From: Bacteroidota bacterium
Lineage (GTDB): Bacteria > Bacteroidota > Bacteroidia > Chitinophagales > Chitinophagaceae
Reading direction: 5' to 3'
Length of the DNA: 64,000 bases
NCBI GenBank assembly: GCA_023409975.1
Contig: JAEYQO010000056.1
Location: 1-64,000 of the forward strand
The notes under the pieces are model-generated. The model searched no databases. It worked only from the letters and a program-made list of their open reading frames with translations, and was not told the DNA's origin. Below are positions 1 to 9,139 of this stretch, piece after piece. The stretch's first letter is position 1, and every line of letters begins with the position of its first letter. The position numbers and the translations under genes were made by a program.

Positions 1-1885
1 TGAACAGGAAGATCATGCACCCGAAGATCATGATGAATGCCAGCAAGAGACTTTCCTTCAGACTGTTGATAATAAAGCGGCTGCCCTCGAGGAAGACAAT
101 ACTTGTTCCTGTAAAAGAAACATCATAATGAGCCGTATCAAACAGTTCCAGGGTTTTCGGTCTTATGCTATCAAGCAGCACCGGAAGGCGTTGGCTACCG
201 ACATCTGCCATGCTTATACTCAGGCGGGACAATTGCTTGTTGCTATCCACAAAAGCACTGGTCAGTTTACTGAACATGGAATTTTTGTCGCCCCTCGACC
301 GGAGATAAGGTTGTATGAAAGCTCCATCGAACATATTGGGAACACCATAACTGGTGCTATCACCATCATAATATGCCTGGCGGGCAAACTTGACCCCCTC
401 CACGATAGACAAGCTGTGGCCGATTTCCGGGAACTGCGCCAGGTACTGCGTTAGCTCGTCCATCTTTTGAAGAACGGGTAGAGAGACAGCGCCGTTCTTA
501 CGGCGGGTATCGATTACGATTTCCAGTGGCATTACGCCTTTAAAATGTTTTTCAAAGAACTTGAGATCCTGGTACACTACATCATCCTTTGGCAGATCAT
601 CAACCACATGTCCTACAGTATTCAGTCGCATCATGCCCACTACGGACAACAGACAAATCAATACTGTAAATCCATAGATCCAGGGGCGATGACGGAAAAC
701 CCAGTTCGTTATGGTAGTGAGCAGGTTGTTTATCCACCGGCTTTCAAGATAATTGGTGTGACGACCCTTTGGAGGAGGCAGGAAGCTAAACAGGGCGGGA
801 ATGAAAATAAGCGAGATCAGAAAGATCGCCATGATGTTGATACCTGCTACTAATCCGAACTCTTTTAGCAGTGTACTTCTTGTGAAGAAGAAGACGCCGA
901 AACCGATGGCAGCAGTAAGATTGGTAAACAATGTAACAATCCCCATCCTGTCAACCATCCGGAGCAAGGACCGGAGCTTATTCTGGTTCTTATTGTATTC
1001 AGAGTGGTATTTGTTGAGCAGATATACGCAGTTTGGAATCCCGATCACGACGATTAGTGGGGGGATCAAAGCGGTTAGGAGCGTGATCTTATAACCCAAT
1101 AACACGATGGTGCCCTGACTCCAGACGACGCCTGCGGCCACAACAAGCATAGAGGCAAGAACAGCCATGAAGGAACGAAAGAAAAGAGCGAGGATAACAG
1201 CGGTAAGGACGAAGGATAACAAGATGAAAAGCTTCATTTCATCCTGCACCTGAGTAGCCATCATGGTGCGGATCAATGGCAGGCCAGAGTAGTGGAGCTT
1301 TACCTCGTGTTTCTCTGCGAATGCCTCACTGTGATCGAGAATCTGCCGGACGACAGCCGTACGATTCTTACTGTTCAGGACATTTTTATCAATTCTTATA
1401 GCCAGTAAGTAAGCATTGGATTCTGGATTGTAAAGAAAACCCCTGTAGAATGGAAGGTTTAAAAAGATTTTCCGGAAACTATCCGTGTGTTGAAGCGGCG
1501 CCTGCGGCAGCATCTGAACAACCTGTAGTTTACTGGTACTTGTATCCTTCACCAGATTAATAGCTCCGGGAATGCTCAGTACGTTTTCCACAGCTTTTAT
1601 TTGTTCAAGCTGCCGGACCAGTGCTGTATAATCATTGAAAAAATCTGGTTCAAAGAAACGTTCCGTTTGAACGCCCACGACCATCAGGTTACCGTCCTCA
1701 CCAAACTGGCTGCGGAACTCCTGATAAGCTTTGTATTTTGGATTGTCTGTAGGTATTGCGCTGGTGAACTCATAACTCAGTTCCACCTTCGAAGCGAAGT
1801 AACCCATCACGCCTGTCATCACCAGGAGTAACACGAGCAGGTATACCCGGAACTTGATGATGAAGGCAGCTAAGCGGTGCCACAT
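1..1885 (-). CDS. RND/MMPL-family transporter, 3' end outside window
   Basis: About 628 residues are visible from an ATG at 1885, and the frame is still open at the window edge, so the C-terminus is missing. The N-terminus has one hydrophobic segment, then a long soluble loop of about 200 residues, then a block of closely spaced hydrophobic helices around residues 215-400 with a further helix near residue 425. A second soluble loop follows. This order of TM1, periplasmic loop and helix bundle is that of the RND superfamily (MMPL/HAE3 type), proton-driven exporters of lipids or hydrophobic compounds in the inner membrane. Substrate cannot be told. A -7 box lies 18 nt upstream of the start. No membrane-fusion protein or outer-membrane factor gene lies beside it. 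Confidence 0.85.
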   Translation of the reverse strand, partial: MWHRLAAFIIKFRVYLLVLLLVMTGVMGYFASKVELSYEFTSAIPTDNPKYKAYQEFRSQFGEDGNLMVVGVQTERFFEPDFFNDYTALVRQLEQIKAVENVLSIPGAINLVKDTSTSKLQVVQMLPQAPLQHTDSFRKIFLNLPFYRGFLYNPESNAYLLAIRIDKNVLNSKNRTAVVRQILDHSEAFAEKHEVKLHYSGLPLIRTMMATQVQDEMKLFILLSFVLTAVILALFFRSFMAVLASMLVVAAGVVWSQGTIVLLGYKITLLTALIPPLIVVIGIPNCVYLLNKYHSEYNKNQNKLRSLLRMVDRMGIVTLFTNLTAAIGFGVFFFTRSTLLKEFGLVAGINIMAIFLISLIFIPALFSFLPPPKGRHTNYLESRWINNLLTTITNWVFRHRPWIYGFTVLICLLSVVGMMRLNTVGHVVDDLPKDDVVYQDLKFFEKHFKGVMPLEIVIDTRRKNGAVSLPVLQKMDELTQYLAQFPEIGHSLSIVEGVKFARQAYYDGDSTSYGVPNMFDGAFIQPYLRSRGDKNSMFSKLTSAFVDSNKQLSRLSISMADVGSQRLPVLLDSIRPKTLELFDTAHYDVSFTGTSIVFLEGSRFIINSLKESLLLAFIMIFGCMIFLF

Positions 1886-1903
1886 TTACAAAAGAATAGG
1901 GCG

Positions 1904-1911
1904 CAAAAGTA
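1904..1911 (-). promoter_or_regulatory. -7 promoter box for the RND transporter
   Basis: On the minus strand the sequence reads TACTTTTG, a full match to the Bacteroidota -7 consensus TAnnTTTG. It is 18 nt before the ATG at 1885. I find no clear -33 TTG at the usual distance. Confidence 0.5.
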
Positions 1912-1998
1912 TAAAAACGAGGTGACTTAAGCTTTTTCCGCCTACGAACGCTTTCGAGCGACTCCCTTATTTCAGTTAAACCCCACAGCGATTTTCGT

Positions 1999-2298
1999 TC
2001 AGGCCTCAGCAAGTTGTGCTAAGCCAAAAGCCTCACGGAAGACTGCGTAGGCAGCACTGTCTCCTTTGACACGTTGCCTTGGTGCCTTCCTGTCTAAATC
2101 CCAAAGGATCCATCGGTCGTTCATGCAACGGAAATAATACACCTGCTCATACACGAATCCTTTGCCGGGTTTCCGGGGGAGCCTGCGAAAGCTCATTTTC
2201 ACCAGTTCGATGCCTTTGTGGTGATAATTGAAAAAACCGCCGAAATGTTCTCCTCCTAACTTAATGGTAAACCCGAAGCTTGTATTCAATACCCTCAT
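1999..2298 (-). CDS. small hypothetical protein (99 aa)
   Basis: The frame is open from an ATG at 2298 and encodes a basic, aromatic-rich protein with no signal peptide or membrane segment. I do not recognise a family. It lies between the RND transporter and the nitrilase gene on the same strand, and no other frame here gives a better gene. The ordinary amino-acid mix and position between two minus-strand genes favour a real gene, but this rests on open frame and context only. Confidence 0.5.
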   Translation of the reverse strand: MRVLNTSFGFTIKLGGEHFGGFFNYHHKGIELVKMSFRRLPRKPGKGFVYEQVYYFRCMNDRWILWDLDRKAPRQRVKGDSAAYAVFREAFGLAQLAEA

Positions 2299-2389
2299 TT
2301 CCAGTTGTTTGTGTGAATTTACGAAGTTTCAGAGTTCAAAAAACATACCGAACTTCCCCGAAAATGTTAATTGAACATATTCGGCAGCG

Positions 2390-3211
2390 CTAGAGGAGTA
2401 AAAACCTGTCGGCATCCTTTAAAAATGGAAGATTTGTGCGTGTTTCTTCCAGCCTTTGCCTGCTTAGACGGACAGTTTTCACTATTTCATATCCTGACTG
2501 CTGCCAGAGCACTTCTCCCAGAGGATCATAGACTGCTGAATCGCCGCTGTAGCTGATCTCCTTTCCATCGACTCCCACTCTGTTGACACCCACAACAAAG
2601 GATTGATTTTCAATCGATCGAGCCTGTAACAGCGTTTTCCAGGCCAGTGAGCGACGTTCGGGCCAATTGGCAACATAGATCAGTACATCGTACTGTATAG
2701 AGGGTACAGCAGCGCTTTCCTCATCTGTTCTCCATCCGGCGTTGTTTCTGGACCAGACAGGGAACCGCAGATCATAACAGATCAGGGGACATATTTTCCA
2801 CCCATTGACGCTGACGATCAGTCGCTTATTTCCTGCTTCGTAGTGGTCGTTCTCCCTCGCAAAGCCAAATAAATGTTTCTTGTCATAGCAACCGATCCGG
2901 CCATCGGGCTGGACCCATACCAGTCGGTTATAAAACTTATCGTTCTCTCTGATGATGAGGCTACCGGTGAGAATGCATCTGAATTTTTTCGCCACATTAA
3001 TCATCCAGTTTACGGCAGTTCCCTCCATTGGCTCGGCAAGTGTTTCCGGGTTCATGCTGAAACCTGTACTGAACATTTCAGGGAGCACCACCACTTCCAG
3101 TGGCCCCTCGGCCTGTCCGATAAGCTCCTCCAGACGTATCAGGTTAGCCTGTTTGTCCTCCCAGATGAGATCTGCCTGGATAAGCGTAACATGTAATTGA
3201 TCTGCTGCCAT
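2390..3211 (-). CDS. carbon-nitrogen hydrolase, omega-amidase (YafV-like)
   Basis: The 273-residue product has the nitrilase-superfamily catalytic triad: Glu45 in LPEMFSTGF, Lys111 in YDKKHLF and Cys145 in CYDLRFP. The YDKKHLF and CYDLRFPVW signatures point to the YafV/omega-amidase branch, which hydrolyses the amide of 2-oxoglutaramate or 2-oxosuccinamate, the products of glutamine or methionine-cycle transamination. The frame stays open upstream to 3634, but those 141 residues do not look like nitrilase and overlap the divergent epimerase gene. The ATG at 3211 starts directly on the first beta strand of the fold, so I choose it. A methionine aminotransferase near 62-63 kb is a plausible metabolic partner, though distant. 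Confidence 0.88.
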   Translation of the reverse strand: MAADQLHVTLIQADLIWEDKQANLIRLEELIGQAEGPLEVVVLPEMFSTGFSMNPETLAEPMEGTAVNWMINVAKKFRCILTGSLIIRENDKFYNRLVWVQPDGRIGCYDKKHLFGFARENDHYEAGNKRLIVSVNGWKICPLICYDLRFPVWSRNNAGWRTDEESAAVPSIQYDVLIYVANWPERRSLAWKTLLQARSIENQSFVVGVNRVGVDGKEISYSGDSAVYDPLGEVLWQQSGYEIVKTVRLSRQRLEETRTNLPFLKDADRFLLL

Positions 3212-3223
3212 CACAAAAGAATT

Positions 3224-3246
3224 CCTGTTGTAACAGGTCAAATATA
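3224..3246 (-). promoter_or_regulatory. promoter of the nitrilase gene with an inverted repeat
   Basis: The minus strand has TATATTTG (3239-3246), a full TAnnTTTG match, 27 nt before the start codon at 3211. Between box and start is the inverted repeat CCTGTT-GT-AACAGG (3224-3237), placed near the expected transcription start, where an operator could sit. It lies in the 87-bp gap shared with the divergent epimerase gene. Confidence 0.45.
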
Positions 3247-3298
3247 ATTCTAATTGACTGGCTGGATCCAGTTGGCAGTCTATCCTTAATTTTATCTC

Positions 3299-4330
3299 AT
3301 GCTGCAGCTCAGACACCGCGCTTTTGAACTTGAATTTGAATATCCTTTCACCATATCCAAGGGAACCAAAACTCACCAGCCGACCCTGGTCGTGGGACTG
3401 GGGCTCGGTCAGCTGATGGGACTCGGGGAGGCACCGGCCATTAACTATTATGGAGTTTCTGTAAGTGATATGATCGCTATGCTGGAACAGAAACGCAGCC
3501 TGATAGAGCGGTATGCACTGACAGATCCTCAACGTTTCTGGCATTTTTTGCATCACCTGCTTCCGGGTAACAATTTTCTGATGGCTGCCCTCGATATAGC
3601 CGGATGGGATTTGTTTTCGAGGATGAGAAGACAACCACTTTACAGAACACTGGGCCTTTCAACAGCAGTACGTCCATTGAATGACTATACTCTGGGTCAT
3701 GCAAAGTTGGAAGAGATGGCAGCAAAAATGAGGGCCCATCCAGCGGCAGTATACAAGGTCAAAATGGTGAACACTGCGGATATCGACCTGCTGCGTTATC
3801 TGAGAACACATACCGGCAGCCCTTTCAGGATAGATGCAAATGAGGGATTTGACTTTGATGGCTTCAGGGCGATTCTGCCCGAGTTGGTGAAGCTGGGTGT
3901 GATACTGGTGGAACAGCCCCTGAATAAAAATGATTGGGAAGCCATGAAGGAACTGAAGGAAATCAGTCCGCTGCCATTATACGCTGATGAAAGCTGTGTG
4001 GAAGAACAGGATGTTGCCAGGTGTGCTGAAGCTTTTCACGGCATCAATATCAAACTCACAAAATGCGGGGGTATCACTCCAGCCTTGCGGATGATCACCG
4101 AGGCCCGAAAGCTAAACCTTAGAATCATGCTAGGATCGATGAACGAGAGTACGATAGGTACAGCTGCTCTGGCACATCTATCGCCGCTTGTTGACGAACT
4201 GGATGCCGATGGTCCTTTACTGTTGAAAGAAGATGTGGCTGACGGACTGCGATTCGACCGTGAAAGAGTGTCTGTATCGGATAGTCCGGGACTGGGCATA
4301 GTTTTCTTTGGGGAGAAGAGATCAAATTGA
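3299..4330 (+). CDS. L-Ala-D/L-Glu (dipeptide) epimerase, enolase superfamily
   Basis: The 343-residue protein has the enolase-superfamily arrangement of the MLE/dipeptide-epimerase group: the KxK base pair at Lys153/Lys155, metal ligands Asp179 (RIDANEGF), Glu205 (VEQPL) and Asp230 (ADES), and the opposite-face lysine at 252 in NIKLTKCGG. Such enzymes epimerise L-Ala-D-Glu to L-Ala-L-Glu, a step in reuse of murein peptides, although family members differ in dipeptide choice. The gene is followed 18 bp later by murB, so the pair links murein recycling and synthesis. The ATG at 3299 begins just before the capping domain and needs no change. Confidence 0.88.
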   Translation: MLQLRHRAFELEFEYPFTISKGTKTHQPTLVVGLGLGQLMGLGEAPAINYYGVSVSDMIAMLEQKRSLIERYALTDPQRFWHFLHHLLPGNNFLMAALDIAGWDLFSRMRRQPLYRTLGLSTAVRPLNDYTLGHAKLEEMAAKMRAHPAAVYKVKMVNTADIDLLRYLRTHTGSPFRIDANEGFDFDGFRAILPELVKLGVILVEQPLNKNDWEAMKELKEISPLPLYADESCVEEQDVARCAEAFHGINIKLTKCGGITPALRMITEARKLNLRIMLGSMNESTIGTAALAHLSPLVDELDADGPLLLKEDVADGLRFDRERVSVSDSPGLGIVFFGEKRSN

Positions 4331-4335
4331 CCTAC

Positions 4336-4343
4336 TATATTTG
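4336..4343 (+). promoter_or_regulatory. -7 box directly upstream of murB
   Basis: TATATTTG matches TAnnTTTG fully and ends 5 nt before the murB ATG at 4349. If used, the transcript would start at or next to the start codon, giving murB its own nearly leaderless message in addition to readthrough from the epimerase gene. No -33 element is evident. Confidence 0.4.
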
Positions 4344-4348
4344 AACGG

Positions 4349-5362
4349 ATGAAGATTCAACAGGATGTCTCACTAAAGTCGTATAACACCTTCGGCCTTG
4401 ATGTTGCAGCAGCGTTCTTTACCGAACTGACCGATGAACAGCAGTTGTTGCCCCTGACGACGGAGCGGCAGTGGCCTGCTGAGAAACGCGTATTGGGGGG
4501 TGGCAGTAATATTCTGTTAACAAAGCCAGTTAAAGGTCTTCTCGTGAAAAATTCGCTCAAAGGGATCGCAGTGCTGGAGGAAAATGACCAACACGTGTGG
4601 TTGGAAGTGAAAGCGGGAGAAGTTTGGCATGAACTGGTACTTTACGCTATAGAGCGTAATCTGGGCGGATTAGAAAACCTCGCCCTGATTCCTGGCTGCG
4701 TAGGAGCAGCCCCCATGCAGAATATTGGGGCCTATGGAGTTGAGGTACGGGATACAATTGAAGAGGTTGTCGCCTGGCATTGGGAGGAACAGGCATTTAT
4801 CAGACTGAAGAAGGAGGAGTGTCGCTTTGGATACCGTGACAGTATATTTAAGCAAGAGCTAAAGGATAAGGTACTGATCAGCTCAGTCATATTCAAACTC
4901 AACAAAGTGCCTACCCTTAACACAAGCTATGGTGCACTGCAACAAGAGCTGGATAAAATGGGAGTTCAGAGTCCTTCCGTTAAGAACATTGCGGACGCAG
5001 TGATAACGATACGTAGTAGTAAGCTACCTGATCCCAAACATATAGGGAACGCAGGAAGCTTTTTTAAAAACCCTGCTATCGCCCCTGAGCTATTTGAAAG
5101 GTTGAAAGCGCATTATCCAGAAATCCCGAGTTTCCCTGTGTCAGAAACTAGTGTAAAAGTACCGGCTGGCTGGTTGATCGAGCAGGCTGGCTGGAAAGGA
5201 TACCGGGAGGGAGACGCCGGAGTTCACCCCAAACAGGCACTTGTGCTGGTAAACTATGGGAAAGCAACAGGGCTGGACGTTTACCGGCTTTCAGAGAAGA
5301 TACTTAATTCGATCCTGGACAAGTTTGGCATTACTCTGGAGCGAGAGGTGAACATCTGGTAA
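4349..5362 (+). CDS. murB: UDP-N-acetylenolpyruvoylglucosamine reductase MurB
   Basis: MurB reduces UDP-GlcNAc-enolpyruvate to UDP-MurNAc with NADPH and FAD in the cytoplasm, the second committed step of peptidoglycan synthesis. The 337 residues match the length of the E. coli-like (type I) form. Visible signatures are the FAD-binding VLGGGSNIL near residue 48, IPGCVGAAPMQNIGAYG near 122, the YRDSIFK segment that carries the type I substrate-site tyrosine, and the C-terminal NAGSFFKNP and PAGWLIEQAGWKG blocks with the proton-donating Ser and Glu region. It is downstream of the dipeptide epimerase and converges with the GLPGLI gene. Confidence 0.97.
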   Translation: MKIQQDVSLKSYNTFGLDVAAAFFTELTDEQQLLPLTTERQWPAEKRVLGGGSNILLTKPVKGLLVKNSLKGIAVLEENDQHVWLEVKAGEVWHELVLYAIERNLGGLENLALIPGCVGAAPMQNIGAYGVEVRDTIEEVVAWHWEEQAFIRLKKEECRFGYRDSIFKQELKDKVLISSVIFKLNKVPTLNTSYGALQQELDKMGVQSPSVKNIADAVITIRSSKLPDPKHIGNAGSFFKNPAIAPELFERLKAHYPEIPSFPVSETSVKVPAGWLIEQAGWKGYREGDAGVHPKQALVLVNYGKATGLDVYRLSEKILNSILDKFGITLEREVNIW

Positions 5363-5382
5363 GCTTAAAAGAACAAGGCTGC

Positions 5383-6141
5383 TTACAACATGCTCCACCA
5401 TATAGTGCGGTGCGCCCAATTACCCCATTTTGAGATACTTTTATTCAGATTGGTATATAGTTCTTCCTGATTTACTTTTTTCCCTTTTGAAGGTTTCTTC
5501 AGATCCTCGGGGCGCGGTGGAATGATATCTACTTTAGTTGCTATCCAGGTTGTGTGCAGTCGGGGTACTGCAATCTGCATGATCATTCCTGGTAAGCCCC
5601 CGAACATTTCAGGTCCTCCGCTGGCTGGAATATCTTCCGTATAGAACGCAACAACATATACTGAATCACAGATCCTGCTTACTGCCTTTCTGCATTTATA
5701 GTCAGCAATCACGCGGATTTCATCCATAATTTTCCACTCCAGCTTACGAAGACTGTCTTCGACGAGAAAACGCTCTTCAAATATGAGCTTGGCTGCTGCT
5801 ACATGGTTGTTCTTCAGATCGGTGAACACCACATTCTCAGCCGCTGGTGGATTCATCCACATCATCTTTGTCGTCTGTTCGGATTCACGTCCGGGTTTGT
5901 AGATACTGGCATCCCCATTGAACTGTAGATCGAAATAGCTGGTAGTAAATTTGGGGGCGCTGGATTTCATTTTATCCATCCATATCTTGTTCTCCTCGGT
6001 TGTCATGTCTTCGATCTGACGGATAAGGTTCACCTTCCTTTCGTATTCGATCTTACCATAAGTAGTAAACTGTCCAACAGCATCCGGATGGCTCAAAAGA
6101 ACTCCAGCAACAATAAGTATTTTACGACTAAAAAGTTTCAT
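5383..6141 (-). CDS. GLPGLI family secreted protein
   Basis: The 252-residue product begins with a signal peptide ending near GQ (residues 1-24) and carries the family signature as GGLPGMIMQI near residue 187. GLPGLI proteins are found mainly in Bacteroidota, usually next to a TonB-dependent receptor; their biochemical role is unknown, with a link to metal or porphyrin handling suggested for some. Its start is 5 bp after the stop of the receptor gene 6147-8966, so both are surely one operon. It converges with murB with a 20-bp gap. Confidence 0.88.
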   Translation of the reverse strand: MKLFSRKILIVAGVLLSHPDAVGQFTTYGKIEYERKVNLIRQIEDMTTEENKIWMDKMKSSAPKFTTSYFDLQFNGDASIYKPGRESEQTTKMMWMNPPAAENVVFTDLKNNHVAAAKLIFEERFLVEDSLRKLEWKIMDEIRVIADYKCRKAVSRICDSVYVVAFYTEDIPASGGPEMFGGLPGMIMQIAVPRLHTTWIATKVDIIPPRPEDLKKPSKGKKVNQEELYTNLNKSISKWGNWAHRTIWWSML

Positions 6142-6146
6142 AGCAT

Positions 6147-8966
6147 TTATTGAGAAATGATGATCGACGCATCTTCATCAGGTTTTACTTCACCTGCTGC
6201 AGTTTTGCTGAAATTCCAGATAAGACTTAACATGCCGTAACGTCTGATGGTATTGTACTGATCTTGAGTGACCATGTTTCCAAACCCATTTCTGCTGAAT
6301 CCGATATTCTGATCCAGGATATCATTCACGTAAGCCCTTAGTTCCAGATTATCCCCTTTAAGAAATTTCCTGCTGATATAGGCATTCCAAAGAAACACAT
6401 TGTTGTTATTGTCGAAGGCTGCAACTTTTTCTCGTATGTTCCATTCAAAATTGGTTCCTATTTCGAACTTAAACGGAAGTTGAACAGTAGCGTCGAAACT
6501 AAGATCGTAGGTGAAGAAATTTGTTTTGGAAGCGTTGACACTTGCGGTGTTCTGGCTATAGGATATACCGGGACGCAGGCTGAGATTATATTTTTTCTCC
6601 TTGTCGTGATTAAAATCGAGGCTTAAGGAATAGGTATTATTATAGCTTTCATTTCGCAGGCCATTAATGTAATTGATATACCTGCCCGTATTGATATTTC
6701 CCCAGAAGCCAGCCCTCAGGTCCAGCTTTCTGATTTGCTTGCCCCAGCCACCATACGCCCATCCGTTGTAATTGCCATTGACATTTATATACTGGTAGTA
6801 TCGAACACGCGCAGCATCGATCGTTTCTGCCCGGCTGATATCGTTTGAAGTGAAATTGACGCCCCCGCCGAGATAGGAATAAGTGCCGGAGAACACCTTA
6901 TAATCGTGATACCTGAAGAATATATTATGACCGAACTCCTGATCGAGTTCTGCATTACCTATAGCAATATTCAGTGGATCGGTATTCTGTCTGAGCGGCT
7001 GTATTTGTTCCAGTGTAGGCTGACGGGTGGATCCGTTGTAGTTGATCGACATCGACTTTTGTTGTGCCGGTCGATACACAAGTGACATCCTTGGGAAGAA
7101 ATTAGTATAATTCCGCGTTCTGGTTCCTGTGCCACCAAACTGATCGATCTGACGGAATTGCGTAGCAGATACCGATCCGCCAAATGAAAAATTCAGTTTC
7201 TTGTAAACAAACCTCAGATTTGTCCCCCCCGTATTTGTCAGGACATTGAAATCATACTTGCTGCTGAATAGGCTATCAGGCACATCGTAGGCACCGTCAT
7301 TCTGATTCTGATTGTAGGAAATCCTATTGGCAAAACTGTTGTTGATTGAAAGTCCATAATTCACTTCCAGGAAAATAATTTCGGATAGTGGTTCCGTATA
7401 AGATGCATTCCCTGTTAACTGAAAGTTCCTTGAATCATTTGTCTTAAACTGGTTAAGGCTAACACTATCGATGAAATCAGTATAAAGAGTACTTTCTGAC
7501 TTCAGCCAACTCTCTCCGGTCGATTCCCGGAAGTTTTGATTCATCGTAAGACTCAGCGTGCGACCCTTTCTGTTGAACTTCGTGCGGTAGGAAAGGGTGC
7601 TATTGATCGTCCTGTTGATTACAGCTGTGTTGACGCTCCTCTTGTTGGTATTAAACAGATTTCCGCTGGTATCGATTGACACAGTACTGTAGTCTGTAGC
7701 CGTTAGCGTGTTGGAATATCCGGCGTTGGCTGTAATTCTTAGCTGCGAAAGGGAATCGTATTTCCATTCCATTAAGCCATCCACCCGATGACGTTCGCCA
7801 GTATTAAAGGCCGTGTTACGTTCGTCGGTGTAGTATTGAGCCGAATCCAGGTTGTATTGAGTTAGTGTATTCCCAACGGTTTCGACATTATTCTTCCCGT
7901 ATCGATAGTTGCTGCTCATATGCAACTTGTCTTCGAACCACTTATTGGAATAGTGAATTCCGCCTGTCCATGCCTGGGGAAGTCCTTTACCCCGGTAGTC
8001 TCCATCCCAACCCACGAATTCTCCGTCGCCTCCGGAACTATAGGTTATCATCATTCCCTCCTCTGTAAAATCTGTGTTGCTGCTTCCGCCTGTATACTGT
8101 TGTTGTTCTCTCCAACCCATGCCGAGCTTTCCGGTATTGGCAGCTATACCAAAAACGGAAAGTTTCCGTTTGCCTCTGAAGGCATTAAGCATTCCCTGGT
8201 TTTCGTAAAAACCATCTGTACCACCGGACGCTACCGCCTTCCCGAAGAAACCCTTTTTCATGTTGTCCTTCAGTTGAAGATTGATCGTCTTCTCCCGCAC
8301 GCCATCATCTATGCCTGTGAACTCCGCCTGTTCACTCTTCTTATCGAAGACCTGAACCTTATCAACGGCTTTGGCCTGCAGGCTTTTTGTTACTACTGCA
8401 GGGTCATCGGTAAAGAATTCCTCCCCATCGACCAATATCCGATTCACTTTCTCACCCTGAGCTACCACTTCGCCATTCTTATTGACCTGCATCCCCGGTA
8501 ACTTTTTCAGGAGTTCCTCGACAGTCGCATTTTCTCTTACCAGAAAGCTATCTGCAACGTATTCGATGGTGTCACCTTTGATCTTTATTGCTCCGATATT
8601 CTGCTTGAGAACAAATTCACTCAAAAGATAGCTTCTGGTTACGAGGGGGATATCGCCGAGGTTCACTGTCGGCTGATCTTTGTTTACTGAAACACGATCG
8701 ACATAATCGGCAAAACCCGGAAATGTGATCATAATCTGAAAATCGCCCTCACGGTTTGTTTGCAATTCGAAAGACCCATCACCACCACTTCTCGTAAACG
8801 TTTCGAGGATGGAGTCCGCAGCGCGGATCAAGGTAACGGATGCCATCTGTAGGTGGTTATTATTGAGGGTGTCTAGAACCCGACCCGTGATCTTAAATGG
8901 TTGGGCGCTCATAGTCAAGGGTGCTATGGACAGCAGGATTATCAGGAGGCGGAGGATCGGACTCAT
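6147..8966 (-). CDS. TonB-dependent receptor with CarboxypepD_reg-like N-terminal domain
   Basis: This 939-residue outer-membrane protein has a signal peptide (residues 1-21, ending SAQ), a carboxypeptidase-regulatory-like domain (about 25-110), a plug-like region containing VEELLKKLPGMQVNKNGEV, and a long barrel rich in alternating aromatic residues and Asn/Tyr turns. This layout is typical of the outer membrane beta-barrel family linked to GLPGLI proteins. No TonB box is obvious. It would import a substrate using TonB energy; the substrate is unknown. It is the first gene of a two-gene operon. The ATG at 8966 gives a proper signal peptide. Confidence 0.9.
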   Translation of the reverse strand: MSPILRLLIILLSIAPLTMSAQPFKITGRVLDTLNNNHLQMASVTLIRAADSILETFTRSGGDGSFELQTNREGDFQIMITFPGFADYVDRVSVNKDQPTVNLGDIPLVTRSYLLSEFVLKQNIGAIKIKGDTIEYVADSFLVRENATVEELLKKLPGMQVNKNGEVVAQGEKVNRILVDGEEFFTDDPAVVTKSLQAKAVDKVQVFDKKSEQAEFTGIDDGVREKTINLQLKDNMKKGFFGKAVASGGTDGFYENQGMLNAFRGKRKLSVFGIAANTGKLGMGWREQQQYTGGSSNTDFTEEGMMITYSSGGDGEFVGWDGDYRGKGLPQAWTGGIHYSNKWFEDKLHMSSNYRYGKNNVETVGNTLTQYNLDSAQYYTDERNTAFNTGERHRVDGLMEWKYDSLSQLRITANAGYSNTLTATDYSTVSIDTSGNLFNTNKRSVNTAVINRTINSTLSYRTKFNRKGRTLSLTMNQNFRESTGESWLKSESTLYTDFIDSVSLNQFKTNDSRNFQLTGNASYTEPLSEIIFLEVNYGLSINNSFANRISYNQNQNDGAYDVPDSLFSSKYDFNVLTNTGGTNLRFVYKKLNFSFGGSVSATQFRQIDQFGGTGTRTRNYTNFFPRMSLVYRPAQQKSMSINYNGSTRQPTLEQIQPLRQNTDPLNIAIGNAELDQEFGHNIFFRYHDYKVFSGTYSYLGGGVNFTSNDISRAETIDAARVRYYQYINVNGNYNGWAYGGWGKQIRKLDLRAGFWGNINTGRYINYINGLRNESYNNTYSLSLDFNHDKEKKYNLSLRPGISYSQNTASVNASKTNFFTYDLSFDATVQLPFKFEIGTNFEWNIREKVAAFDNNNNVFLWNAYISRKFLKGDNLELRAYVNDILDQNIGFSRNGFGNMVTQDQYNTIRRYGMLSLIWNFSKTAAGEVKPDEDASIIISQ

Positions 8967-9091
8967 TTTTCAGGATTGGTAAACGCAGTCCAAAAGTTGA
9001 AATATTTCCGTAGATCACCTAGCTTTCAGATGTTAAAATATTCCCCTGGAGCACAAGTGACAACAGAATACCCCTTTTTTTACCCCTTACT

Positions 9092-9127
9092 AACAGAAAC
9101 GCCGGGCTCTTGCCCGGCGTTTCTGTT
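9092..9127 (-). terminator. 16-bp hairpin after the GH3 fusion gene
   Basis: A perfect inverted repeat (AACAGAAACGCCGGGC, 4-nt loop, complement) lies 12 bp after the stop of the minus-strand gene ending at 9140. The stem is GC-rich, but the minus strand is not followed by a clear U-run, so it may act as a transcript-end stabiliser or a factor-aided terminator. Confidence 0.65.
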
Positions 9128-9139
9128 GATACTTTCAAA

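Noticed and set aside
7920..8501. 193-codon open frame antisense to the TonB-dependent receptor
   Set aside because: Antisense to a well-supported gene; Cys/His-rich translation typical of a reversed coding strand.
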